From Thermodesulfobacteriota bacterium (lineage in GTDB: Bacteria > Desulfobacterota > UBA8473), in contig JBFLWQ010000006.1 in the NCBI GenBank assembly GCA_040757775.1, forward strand, positions 62,001 to 126,000: a stretch of 64,000 bases of DNA. Direction: 5' to 3'. The position numbers and the translations under genes were made by a program. A model generated the notes under the pieces. The model was not told the origin of the DNA. It saw nothing but the letters and a program-made list of their open reading frames with translations, and searched no databases. How positions within the stretch are numbered: the stretch's first letter is position 1; every line of letters starts with the position of its first letter. Shown piece after piece: positions 1 to 8,162 of this stretch.

Positions 1-1
1 T

Positions 2-400
2 GCTACCGTCAGAAATCACCTTGCCACCAAACAGCTTATTGAATATATGGGTTGTGACCTTTTTGTCTATCATGGATTTACAGAATTTTATCTGGAAGGT
101 AAATGGGTAAAGGCAACGCCGGCGTTTAATATTGAGCTTTGCAGGAGACACAAGGTTATCCCCCTTGAATTCAACGGTCGGGAAGATTCAATTTTCCACC
201 CCTATAATATGGAGAAGAAACAGTTCATGGAGTATTTGGAATTCCACGGGGCATATCCGGATATACCTGTGGATATCATTCATGCCGCATGGGAAAAGGC
301 CTATGGCAAAGATCGAGTCATGAAATGGATTGAGGATTTTGAAAAATCAGGGGGCAAGTCGACGCGCAATTTTGACACAGAAGAGATTGTTAAATATTAA
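2..400 (+). CDS. transglutaminase-like protein, C-terminal part
   Basis: The frame is open from base 2, so the gene begins outside the window and only about 132 C-terminal residues are visible. The segment has the look of the end of a transglutaminase-like (papain-fold) domain: a VRNH start, then a YHGFTEFYLEGKWVKATPAFN-type stretch in which a strand carrying H-G is followed by G-K-W-V and a P-A-F-N turn, as around the catalytic His/Asp of that fold. The catalytic Cys would lie upstream and is not seen. Its substrate is unknown. It ends 53 bases before the acyl-CoA ligase, on the same strand, and may share its transcript. Confidence 0.6.
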   Translation, partial: ATVRNHLATKQLIEYMGCDLFVYHGFTEFYLEGKWVKATPAFNIELCRRHKVIPLEFNGREDSIFHPYNMEKKQFMEYLEFHGAYPDIPVDIIHAAWEKAYGKDRVMKWIEDFEKSGGKSTRNFDTEEIVKY

Positions 401-453
401 ATTGGGGAAATAAAGCACCTGATACACATAGCGCAACTACAGGAGGGAAAATC

Positions 454-2007
454 ATGATAGCAGGGATACTCAAGAGCAACGCTAAAAGGCATCCTGATAA
501 GACTGCGGTAATTTTTGGAGACACAAGGTATACCTACAAGGAATTTAATGACCGTGCTAACAGCCTTGCAAACGCCTTGATCAATATGGGGTTAAGGAAG
601 GGGGATTGGGTAGCTATGATTGCTGATGATTGCATTCAGCAGATGGAGATGTTTTGGGCAGGAGCAAAGGCAGGGATAGCCACATCTGCATTAAATACAA
701 CTTTTTCCCAGAGAGATTTTTCTCATCTCATCGGCAATGGCAAGGCAAAAGTCGTACTCTGCAGTCATAAATATCGTAATCTGGTAGAATCACTGCGTCC
801 TGCGCTCAAGAGTGTAAAAGAGTATATTATCCTTGGCCCATCAGACAAGGGTTTCGTGGGTTATGAGGATCTCATATCCACATCTTCCTCTCCTGAGCCA
901 GACATTGAGATTAATGAAAACGATTTGCTCTACTTTGCCAATACGAGTGGGACCACCGGCCTGTCGAAACAGGCGATGCACACGTATAAAAGCCTATTTG
1001 CTACAGCCCTGATGGATTTAGATGTACTGAACTATGATATGAGTGCCGGAGGCGTTTTCCTTGCTGCTACTCCTCTTTTTGTAGCTTACATGATTCCGAG
1101 GGTATCCATTCTCTCCTTCCATATGCGGTGTCCCCTGGTCATACCACCCAATCTCTCTCCACAGACTCTGCTCGAGATCATTGAGAAAGAACGGGTAACT
1201 AACATTTTTGGGGCTACAGCGTTTTTTCAACCGATTATAGATTACCCTGACCTCGGTAAATATAATTACTCAAGCTTGCGCCATATATTTATCTTTGGAT
1301 ATTATCCTCCAGAGGTGTGGCGAAGAGCGGTAGAGCTATTTGGGAATATCTTCATAGTAGGGTATGGTCTCAGTGAAATAGGGTTTATCTCTTTTCTCCC
1401 CCCTGAGGACTTTGTCTTCGAAGGTCCCCCAGAGAAAGTAAACAGGGTAAGGTCTTGTGGTCGTGAACCCTTATGGGTTGAGGCAAGGGTGATAGATGAT
1501 CAGGGAATGGATGTTCAACCAGGTCAGGTTGGGGAGATTATTGTTAAGGGTCATAATATGATGAAAGGTTATTGGAATGCGCCTGAGGCTACAGAACAAA
1601 CTATAAAAGGAGGCTATATTTACACTGGTGATCTGGCCTCGGTAGATGAAGAGGGATATATCTATCTTGCTGGCAGAAAGAAGGATAGCATTACTACGCA
1701 GGGGAAGGTGGTCCTGCCTTTAGAAATAGAAGAAATCATCTTGCAACACCCACAGGTTCTTGAAGTGGCAGTGATCGGTGTACCGGATGAAGAACTGGGA
1801 GAGGCAGTCAAGGCGGTAGTGATAAAAAAGGATGGGGATGTCACTGAAGAAGAGATTATTGCCCTTTGCCGGGAAAACCTTCCCGACCATGCTGTCCCGC
1901 AATCGGTAGATTTTACCGAAAGCTTACCGAAAACTGCAGGAACAGGTAGGATACAAAGATACCAGTTACGTCAAAAGTATCTTCGAACCTCTTCAGGTGG
2001 AGAGTGA
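454..2007 (+). CDS. AMP-forming acyl-CoA/aryl-CoA ligase
   Basis: This is a 517-residue ANL-superfamily adenylating enzyme that would join a carboxylic acid to CoA via an acyl-AMP intermediate. The A3 phosphate loop TSGTTGLSK is at about 164-172, followed by a YGLSEIG motif, a YTGDL hinge motif and a C-terminal lid. The A10 motif reads PKTAGTGRIQR: the usual catalytic lysine (SGK or TGK) is arginine here, which in other family members strongly slows adenylation. The start has a good ribosome site (GGAGG, 6 bases upstream). The next four genes (hydrolase, DUF169, amidohydrolase, exporter) follow on the same strand and suggest catabolism of an organic acid. The substrate cannot be told from sequence. 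Confidence 0.85.
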   Translation: MIAGILKSNAKRHPDKTAVIFGDTRYTYKEFNDRANSLANALINMGLRKGDWVAMIADDCIQQMEMFWAGAKAGIATSALNTTFSQRDFSHLIGNGKAKVVLCSHKYRNLVESLRPALKSVKEYIILGPSDKGFVGYEDLISTSSSPEPDIEINENDLLYFANTSGTTGLSKQAMHTYKSLFATALMDLDVLNYDMSAGGVFLAATPLFVAYMIPRVSILSFHMRCPLVIPPNLSPQTLLEIIEKERVTNIFGATAFFQPIIDYPDLGKYNYSSLRHIFIFGYYPPEVWRRAVELFGNIFIVGYGLSEIGFISFLPPEDFVFEGPPEKVNRVRSCGREPLWVEARVIDDQGMDVQPGQVGEIIVKGHNMMKGYWNAPEATEQTIKGGYIYTGDLASVDEEGYIYLAGRKKDSITTQGKVVLPLEIEEIILQHPQVLEVAVIGVPDEELGEAVKAVVIKKDGDVTEEEIIALCRENLPDHAVPQSVDFTESLPKTAGTGRIQRYQLRQKYLRTSSGGE

Positions 2008-2122
2008 CGAAGGGCTGCTAAATTCTTTGCCTGTATGTCAGGCTTAGATCCTTCATGTGAAGATGCGGCCATAAGATGGTCAGCGGCTGCAGTTCAAGAG
2101 GGGTCAAGAGGGAGGGTGGCTT

Positions 2123-2857
2123 ATGAAAATATTACTCTTACTGGTCACTTTTTTAGTCGCATTTTTTACCCTTACAGCGGATGCCAAAGAATTTGAAACC
2201 GATACCATCAAAACAGCCGCTGACAATCTGAAGATCACCTTCATCGGTCACAGTACGCTCATGTTTACCTTTGGCGGGAAGGTGATCCATGTTGATCCGT
2301 GGAGCAGTCTGGCCGATTACACAAAGCTGCCGAAGGCGGATATTATTCTGTTAACCCACGAGCACCCTGACCACTTTGATCTGAAGGCGATCGAGATTCT
2401 GCAAACCAGGAATACTATGCTGGTATTAACAGAGGCTTGTGCAGGCCGCATAAAAGGTGGCATTGTCATGCATAACGGGGATGCCAAAACCGTTCTGGGA
2501 TTGAAAATAGAGGCTGTGCCTGCTTACAATATCGCTCACATGCGCAGTGATGGGCACCCCTTTCATCCAAAGGGGGTGGGAAACGGATACGTAATCACCT
2601 TTGGTGACAAGAGGGTGTATGTGGCTGGTGATACTGAAAACACTCCAGAAATGAAAACCCTGAAGAATATCGATATAGCATTCTTACCGATGAACCTGCC
2701 CTATACTATGACGCCAGAGATGGTAGCCGATGCAGCAAAGGCTATTAAGCAGAAGGTCCTCTACCCGTATCACTACGGTGAAACTGATACATCAAAAATA
2801 GTGGATTTACTGAATGATATCAAAGAGATCGAGGTACGCATCCGTAAGATGAGGTAG
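2123..2857 (+). CDS. secreted metallo-beta-lactamase-fold hydrolase (UlaG/UPF0173-like)
   Basis: The protein has 244 residues and an N-terminal signal peptide ending near TADA. The metal-binding motif HEHPDH (HxHxDH) sits near residue 94, after a GHSTLMF strand and a VDPW segment typical of the UlaG/YtnP-like branch. Further ligands are an AGDTE motif and a late PYHYGETD motif. This branch includes lactonases and phosphodiesterases, so the exact reaction is open. A signal peptide is unusual for the group and points to the periplasm. The start has GGGAGG ahead of it. Confidence 0.8.
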   Translation: MKILLLLVTFLVAFFTLTADAKEFETDTIKTAADNLKITFIGHSTLMFTFGGKVIHVDPWSSLADYTKLPKADIILLTHEHPDHFDLKAIEILQTRNTMLVLTEACAGRIKGGIVMHNGDAKTVLGLKIEAVPAYNIAHMRSDGHPFHPKGVGNGYVITFGDKRVYVAGDTENTPEMKTLKNIDIAFLPMNLPYTMTPEMVADAAKAIKQKVLYPYHYGETDTSKIVDLLNDIKEIEVRIRKMR

Positions 2858-2894
2858 TGCAAAACAGAGAAATCAAAGATCAGGAGGTATTATA

Positions 2895-3695
2895 ATGGAA
2901 AAATGGCTTCAGATGGGTAAGAAAATAAGAACATTTATCAACCCGGCAACATTCCCCGTAGCAGTAAAATTTTTAAATGAGGAGGCTCAAATTCCTGCCT
3001 CTGCCAGAAGACCTTCCAAAGACCTTAATGTCCGAATGGCTCCATGTCAGGGTACGGCTATTGCCAGACGTTATGGGTGGACAATAGCCTTCGGTAAAGA
3101 TGATGTAGGATGTGCTATAGCTGCTCATACCTACGGCTGGGATAGAGTTGTTGATGATTCCGGAGCAATCAATTTTTTGACATATATGAACTATGCTGCA
3201 GATGAAAGAGCGGCGCGTGAATTGTTGGCCGGGTTTCGGCAGCTTGAAATAGGGGGAAATTTAATAGTAGTATACTCCCCGCTTGAGTGGACAAAAATCG
3301 AGCCTGATGTGGTTCTGATTTATGTGAACCCGGCACAGTTGATGCGTCTAATACATGGGGTCACACACCGAAGTGGGAAGCCAATCGAGAGCAGCTTTTC
3401 AGGCAGGGCCGCTTCCTGTACGGAAGGTGTGCTGGGTTCGTATCTGGACAATGCACCAAAAGTGGTGGTGCCCGGCAATGGTGACCGGGTTTGGGCTGGT
3501 TGTCAGGATCATGAAATGGTTATGGCAACTCCGGGAGCAAAACTACCCGAATTGGTGTATGGACTGGAGAAAACACATCAGCAGGGAATACGCTATCCAA
3601 TTCCTACATACTTACGTTATGAGCCGGAAATAAAGCTTTCCCTTCCCCTCTCTGATGCTTTCAAACCGGACGCTGTTGAAAGGATAAAGAAATGA
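2895..3695 (+). CDS. DUF169 family protein
   Basis: The 266-residue protein matches the DUF169 family, with the typical opening (GKKIRTFINPATFPVAVKF) and two conserved cysteines in APCQGTA and DDVGCAIA. These proteins are common in anaerobes and methanogens and have no settled function; a cofactor or metal role has been guessed from the cysteines. A strong ribosome site (AGGAGG) precedes the start. It lies between a metallo-hydrolase and an amidohydrolase. The 220 bases after it hold no gene. Confidence 0.75.
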   Translation: MEKWLQMGKKIRTFINPATFPVAVKFLNEEAQIPASARRPSKDLNVRMAPCQGTAIARRYGWTIAFGKDDVGCAIAAHTYGWDRVVDDSGAINFLTYMNYAADERAARELLAGFRQLEIGGNLIVVYSPLEWTKIEPDVVLIYVNPAQLMRLIHGVTHRSGKPIESSFSGRAASCTEGVLGSYLDNAPKVVVPGNGDRVWAGCQDHEMVMATPGAKLPELVYGLEKTHQQGIRYPIPTYLRYEPEIKLSLPLSDAFKPDAVERIKK

Positions 3696-3915
3696 GCCAT
3701 TACCTGTTCTCAATATACGATTAGTATCATTGATACATATAGGATTGCAGGTAAGTTAGACACTATAAACCTTTCCGAGAAAAGCATAGAGAATTTAGGG
3801 CAATCTATAATCAAAAGGTTCCTCAAACTGACAGAAAGAGAAGGGGTTCACCCTGTAAGAATGATGGAAAACAGGGCACATGATGTTTATATTTAAAGCT
3901 GTGGAGGTATAGGAC

Positions 3916-4767
3916 ATGTCAAAATTCAGGTTTATCGATTCCCATGTGCATCTTTTTCCTGAACCACTCTTTAATTCTATCTGGAAATGGTTTGATGAGT
4001 GTGCATGGCCAGTCAAATATAAAGTTACTGCAGACGAAGTAATAGAACTCCTCACAGATTTGGGTGCAGAGAGGCTGGTGCTTTACAACTATTCACACAA
4101 AGCAGATATTTCTTCATCTCTCAATAAGTGGAGTTATAACCTTACCCAGAGGTATCCACATCTGATAGGATTCGCAACAGCGCATCCTGAGGACGACAAC
4201 TTGTTGGCCCTCCTCGACACAGCATTTGTAGATTATAACCTTTACGGCGTGAAGATACAGTGTCACGTAAACAAAATCCCCCCTGACGACGAGAGGATGT
4301 TCCCCCTCTACGAAAAGATAATTGAATACGACAAGATATTGAATATCCATGCAGGAACAGGACCTATCCTGCCGCACTCTGACTTCCGTGAGATATCCGG
4401 AGTCAACCGATTTAAGAAAGTAATGAAGAGGTATCCTGATCTACGATGCATCTTTCCACATTTGGGTGCAGACGAATTTGAGAAATTCTTTGACCTCATG
4501 AGAGAATATAAAAATATATGGACTGACACTGCCATGATGCTTACAGGGTTTTTCCCTCACGATATAAACCCCGAACGCCTCGTTGAATTCCAGGATAGGA
4601 TCCTATACGGTAGTGATGCCCCAAATATCCCATACGACCTCCAGACTGAGATAAACTATATCAAAAAATTAGGGTTGGGCAAGGAGATAGAGGACAAGAT
4701 ATTCTATAATAATGCCAAGAGGCTGTTCAATCTCGGCCGGCGAGAAAAGGGGAGTTATGACGCTTGA
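3916..4767 (+). CDS. amidohydrolase-2 family metal-dependent hydrolase/decarboxylase
   Basis: This 283-residue TIM-barrel protein of the amidohydrolase-2 family (Pfam PF04909) has the metal motif DSHVHLFP near the N-terminus, a barrel histidine in NIHAGTG, another in FPHLGADEF and the catalytic aspartate in YGSDAPN. The family holds decarboxylases of aromatic acids and lactone or imide hydrolases. The ribosome site is GGAGG. It overlaps the next gene (exporter) by 11 bases, so the two are almost surely co-translated. Confidence 0.8.
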   Translation: MSKFRFIDSHVHLFPEPLFNSIWKWFDECAWPVKYKVTADEVIELLTDLGAERLVLYNYSHKADISSSLNKWSYNLTQRYPHLIGFATAHPEDDNLLALLDTAFVDYNLYGVKIQCHVNKIPPDDERMFPLYEKIIEYDKILNIHAGTGPILPHSDFREISGVNRFKKVMKRYPDLRCIFPHLGADEFEKFFDLMREYKNIWTDTAMMLTGFFPHDINPERLVEFQDRILYGSDAPNIPYDLQTEINYIKKLGLGKEIEDKIFYNNAKRLFNLGRREKGSYDA

Positions 4768-5407
4768 ACTGGCTATTGTTTTTGGGGGGTCTTTTACCCT
4801 GGCGCTTTCAGGTGCGCTCATGCCAGGCCCTCTTTTAACGGTAACTATAGCCGAGTCTGCGCATCGGGGTTTTGCAGCTGGACCTTTGCTCATGGTTGGA
4901 CATGCTGTTCTCGAACTGGCTCTGGTAGTGGCTATCATTCTGGGGTTGGGGCCATTTCTGAAGATACCTTCGGTTATGGGAATCATCGCCCTGGTTGGCG
5001 GAGCCATCCTCATATGGATGGGTGTACAGATGATCCGAACGGCAGGAAGCCTCTCCTTTAATATGGAGGGGACAGGGCCTGGGGTAACTTCTTATCCTGT
5101 GCTTACCGGCATTCTTGCCAGCCTTTCCAACCCTTACTGGACACTGTGGTGGGCTACCATTGGACTGGGATATCTGGTTGCCGCCATAAAACTGGGGGTT
5201 CTGGGGGTAGGATTTTTCTTTGTGGGTCATATTGCTGCCGATTTTCTCTGGTACAGCATAGTCTCCTATGGCATAAGCCGTGGCAAAAGAATCCTGAAAG
5301 ACAGAGTCTATCAACATATTATACGTTTCTGCGGCATCTTCCTTTTAGGATTCGGGGGGTGGTTTTTGCTTGCCGGAAGGACTTATCTGGGAAAAGGTAC
5401 GTTATAG
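4757..5407 (+). CDS. LysE/RhtB-type transporter
   Basis: I place the start at the ATG at 4757, preceded by GGGGAG and overlapping the amidohydrolase end; a longer frame from 4712 has no ribosome site. The 216-residue product is hydrophobic with about six membrane segments. An early glycine-rich segment ends in ALMPGPLLTVT, the typical LysE/RhtB signature. This family exports amino acids or other small metabolites. Coupling to the amidohydrolase suggests export of its product, which is inference. Confidence 0.75.
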   Translation: MTLELAIVFGGSFTLALSGALMPGPLLTVTIAESAHRGFAAGPLLMVGHAVLELALVVAIILGLGPFLKIPSVMGIIALVGGAILIWMGVQMIRTAGSLSFNMEGTGPGVTSYPVLTGILASLSNPYWTLWWATIGLGYLVAAIKLGVLGVGFFFVGHIAADFLWYSIVSYGISRGKRILKDRVYQHIIRFCGIFLLGFGGWFLLAGRTYLGKGTL

Positions 5408-5453
5408 AAATAAGGGACATTCTATTTGTGGGAAGCAGGAGTAGAAGCTAAAC

Positions 5454-7772
5454 TCACTTTATACAGACAGCCCGTACCTGTTTAACATCGGTAGCGCCCT
5501 TGATCGCCTTCTCGATCCCATCCTGCTTTAATGTCCTCATACTCTCTTTCATGGCTTGCTCCCGTATCTGTTCAACCCGTGCTTTGTTTTGGATTAAGGC
5601 TTTGATTTCGTCAGAGGCTATCAGTAACTCATGTATCCCCATTCTTCCTTTATAGCCTGTATTATTGCAGGCTGGACATCCTACCGGGTTATAAAAGGTC
5701 ATATCCTGGGAATAAGAGATATCTAAATCTTTAAAATATTCCTCTCCATATTCCATTACTAGGTTCTTAAACTCTTCCTCTGATGGGTTATATGGTTTTT
5801 TACAATCTTTACAAAGTGTTCTTAAGAGTCTCTGAGCCAGTACCCCTAATAATGCATCGGCAAAGTTAAAGGGATCCATTCCCATGTCCAAAAGCCTTGT
5901 GATGGTCTCAGGGGCGCTGTTGGTGTGTAACGTACTGAATACAAGGTGTCCTGTCAAAGATGCCTCAATACCCGTAGAAACAGTCTCTTCGTCTCTCATC
6001 TCACCGACCATAATCACATCCGGATCCGCCCTTAAAAAGGCCCTCATTGCGGCAGCAAAGTTTAATCCAATCTTTGGGCGCACCTGAACCTGTCTCAATC
6101 CATGCTGGGTAATCTCAACAGGGTCTTCTGCTGTCCATATCTTTCTCTCCGGCGTGTTGATAAAGCCTAAAGCCGAATGGAGAGTAGTCGTCTTTCCGGA
6201 GCCTGTAGGCCCCACTACCATAACAATTCCATACGGCTTTTGTACGACCTCTTTAAAAAGATTGAGGTTTCTATCAGACATGCCCAACTTATCCAATGGG
6301 ATCGGTTCACTGGCAGCAAGAATTCTCATGACTACATCTTCTGTTCCCCCGCTAGTGGGAAGGGTAGCCACCCTTAACTCTATATCCCTTCCCCCACGCA
6401 CCTTGAATTTGATCTTGCCATCCTGAGGCAATCGCCTTTCAGCTATGTCCAGCTGCGACATGATCTTTATCCTGGAGACAACTGCCATTTTGTGACTGTA
6501 GGGAATAGTCTGGTAAGGAACACACATACCATCTATCCTAAGCCTAATCTCTGTATTGTTCTTGCCCGGGTAGGTCTCAACATGAATATCAGAGGCGTTT
6601 CTATTGTATGCATCGGTTATCACCTTGTTAACCAGTTGGACTATAGCGCTATCATCCTCGCTTACCTGTTGTTCCAGAGTATCAAATTCGCCCCCCTCTT
6701 CTTCGTCATCGAGTTTGCTCAATATGTCAGAGATCGACTCTCTACTCGCCTCTTCACCAAAAAAGAGGGTTAGGTAACTTATTATATCCCCTTTCAAGGC
6801 AACAACGAATTCACAATCTCTCTTTCCAAATTTTGCCTTTATAAAGTCAGTCCTCTGAAGGTCAGCCGGATTGTCGATAACTATAACTATCTTGTCCCCG
6901 TTTTTTTCTAATGGGACCCACAGGGTTTTTTTCAAATAACTAACCTTCAAACCTACCAACAGTTCCCCGGGTATAACAGCCTTGTCATCGAATTGAACAA
7001 ATCTGCACTTATAAAAATCACTCAGTGATTTGCCAATATCTGTCTTTGAAACCTTGAATCTCCTCATCAATATCGTTTCAATCTCTTCCCTTTGCTCCCT
7101 GGCTTCTTTTATAGCCTCCTCCAGTTCCCTGGAAGTAATAATATGGTTGGTTACCAGGTAATCGAATTTTGAAGGCCTCCTTTTGCTCATCTTGATCTGA
7201 TTATAAAAGGCTATTCCCAAAATCTTTGCAATCTCAGTAATGGATTTTTGATCTTCTCCAGTAAAATCAGTGCCATCCTTCTTGTTAATTAACTGTATGA
7301 CCCCTAATAAGTATCTCTCGAATATAATGGGAGACGCTAACACCTGAACAGTTTTATAACCCGTCTTTTGATCCCAGCTCTTATCAAATCTAAGACTGGA
7401 ATTAATACTTTTCAGTTGTTCTGCATCATATGCATCAGGTATATTAACAAGTTCTTTGGAATACGCTGTGTAACCTGCAATGCTTTCAGGACTAACAGGC
7501 ACCCTGATCTCCTTTATTTCACTTCCTACCATAAATCTTGAATAGAGTTCCTTTTTAACCCCATCTACTGCATAGATTGTAATCCTGTCTGCATCAAACA
7601 ATCTGAGCATGTCATCCTTTAAATCAACAAGAATCTCGTTTATATTCTTGGCAGAGTGGATGCGATTGGTAATCTCCCTCAATGCCAATCCATACTCCAC
7701 TTCCTTCTTTAGCTTCTCAACATTGTTTTCAGTGTTGTTTATCTTTCTTGCTATATCCAATCTTCTCTCCAA
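5454..7772 (-). CDS. GAF-domain PilB/GspE-type secretion or pilus ATPase
   Basis: The protein has up to 772 residues. It contains an N-terminal coiled coil, a GAF domain (about 35-195), a GspE/MshE N-terminal domain (about 203-345), and a hexameric ATPase with Walker A GPTGSGKTTT at 521-530, an Asp box near DPVEI and Walker B DPDVIMVGEMRD. A zinc-binding CxxC pair follows (CKDC, CPAC). Type II secretion and type IV pilus assembly ATPases have this layout; the GAF domain is an addition suggesting ligand control. The first in-frame start is TTG at 7772 with no ribosome site; a second TTG at 7760 has GGAGAG at good spacing and is more likely. No other pilus gene is in the window. Confidence 0.88.
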   Translation of the reverse strand: MERRLDIARKINNTENNVEKLKKEVEYGLALREITNRIHSAKNINEILVDLKDDMLRLFDADRITIYAVDGVKKELYSRFMVGSEIKEIRVPVSPESIAGYTAYSKELVNIPDAYDAEQLKSINSSLRFDKSWDQKTGYKTVQVLASPIIFERYLLGVIQLINKKDGTDFTGEDQKSITEIAKILGIAFYNQIKMSKRRPSKFDYLVTNHIITSRELEEAIKEAREQREEIETILMRRFKVSKTDIGKSLSDFYKCRFVQFDDKAVIPGELLVGLKVSYLKKTLWVPLEKNGDKIVIVIDNPADLQRTDFIKAKFGKRDCEFVVALKGDIISYLTLFFGEEASRESISDILSKLDDEEEGGEFDTLEQQVSEDDSAIVQLVNKVITDAYNRNASDIHVETYPGKNNTEIRLRIDGMCVPYQTIPYSHKMAVVSRIKIMSQLDIAERRLPQDGKIKFKVRGGRDIELRVATLPTSGGTEDVVMRILAASEPIPLDKLGMSDRNLNLFKEVVQKPYGIVMVVGPTGSGKTTTLHSALGFINTPERKIWTAEDPVEITQHGLRQVQVRPKIGLNFAAAMRAFLRADPDVIMVGEMRDEETVSTGIEASLTGHLVFSTLHTNSAPETITRLLDMGMDPFNFADALLGVLAQRLLRTLCKDCKKPYNPSEEEFKNLVMEYGEEYFKDLDISYSQDMTFYNPVGCPACNNTGYKGRMGIHELLIASDEIKALIQNKARVEQIREQAMKESMRTLKQDGIEKAIKGATDVKQVRAVCIK

Positions 7773-8003
7773 AACGACCCACTGAGGAGGCTTATTCCTT
7801 CCCGCTTAAAAGTTAAAAAGAATCCTCTGCTAATCTTTGCTTACAGTAGCATACATAGATAAAAAAAATCAACCTAAAAAGAACACTTGGGTTTCTCGGT
7901 AAACACCAGTCACCTTTTTACTTGACAATAAATTACCATATATTGTAATTACCATACATTGCATAACTTGAAAATCGTAAGTTGTAAGTCGTGCGTCATG
8001 AAT

Positions 8004-8056
8004 CGTAAGTCGGGAGTCGTAATAGAATAAAACCCATTTACGATTTACGACTTGCG
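8004..8056. repeat. imperfect inverted repeat (19-base arms)
   Basis: The left arm at 8004-8022 (CGTAAGTCGGGAGTCGTAA) and the reverse complement of 8038-8056 (CGCAAGTCGTAAATCGTAA) agree at 15 of 19 positions. Further degenerate copies of the word GTAAGTCGT lie just left, from 7977. It looks like a REP-type extragenic repeat built from short degenerate words. Confidence 0.65.
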
Positions 8057-8063
8057 GTTTTTG

Positions 8064-8080
8064 ATCCGCCATAGGCGGAT
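8064..8080. repeat. small perfect palindrome ATCCGCC-ATA-GGCGGAT
   Basis: Seven-base arms surround a three-base centre. A near copy (TCCGCCTTAGGCGGA) is embedded in the ligA coding sequence at 19286-19300, which suggests a dispersed mini-palindrome in this genome. Confidence 0.7.
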
Positions 8081-8162
8081 TTGCTCTCAGGGTTTATTTC
8101 TTCAAATCTCTCGATAGATTGTGCAAAGGTCTTGCCATATAGATCAAATTTGGAGGTGAAGA

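Larger units (their letters stand above)
7773..8162. other. 390-base intergenic region between divergent genes
   Basis: No gene was found here. It separates the minus-strand PilB-like ATPase from the plus-strand mutase genes, so it must hold both promoters. It contains an AT-rich start, two TTACCATA copies near 7933 and 7949, an imperfect inverted repeat (8004-8022 with 8038-8056) and a small perfect palindrome (8064-8080). I looked for a cobalamin riboswitch ahead of the B12 mutases and did not recognise one. Confidence 0.6.

Noticed and set aside
4669-5317. Minus-strand frames over the LysE-type gene
   Set aside because: They mirror the membrane-protein coding strand and have no family resemblance.
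7773-8162. Cobalamin riboswitch ahead of the B12 mutase genes
   Set aside because: No B12-box-like sequence or suitable fold was recognised; only REP-like repeats.
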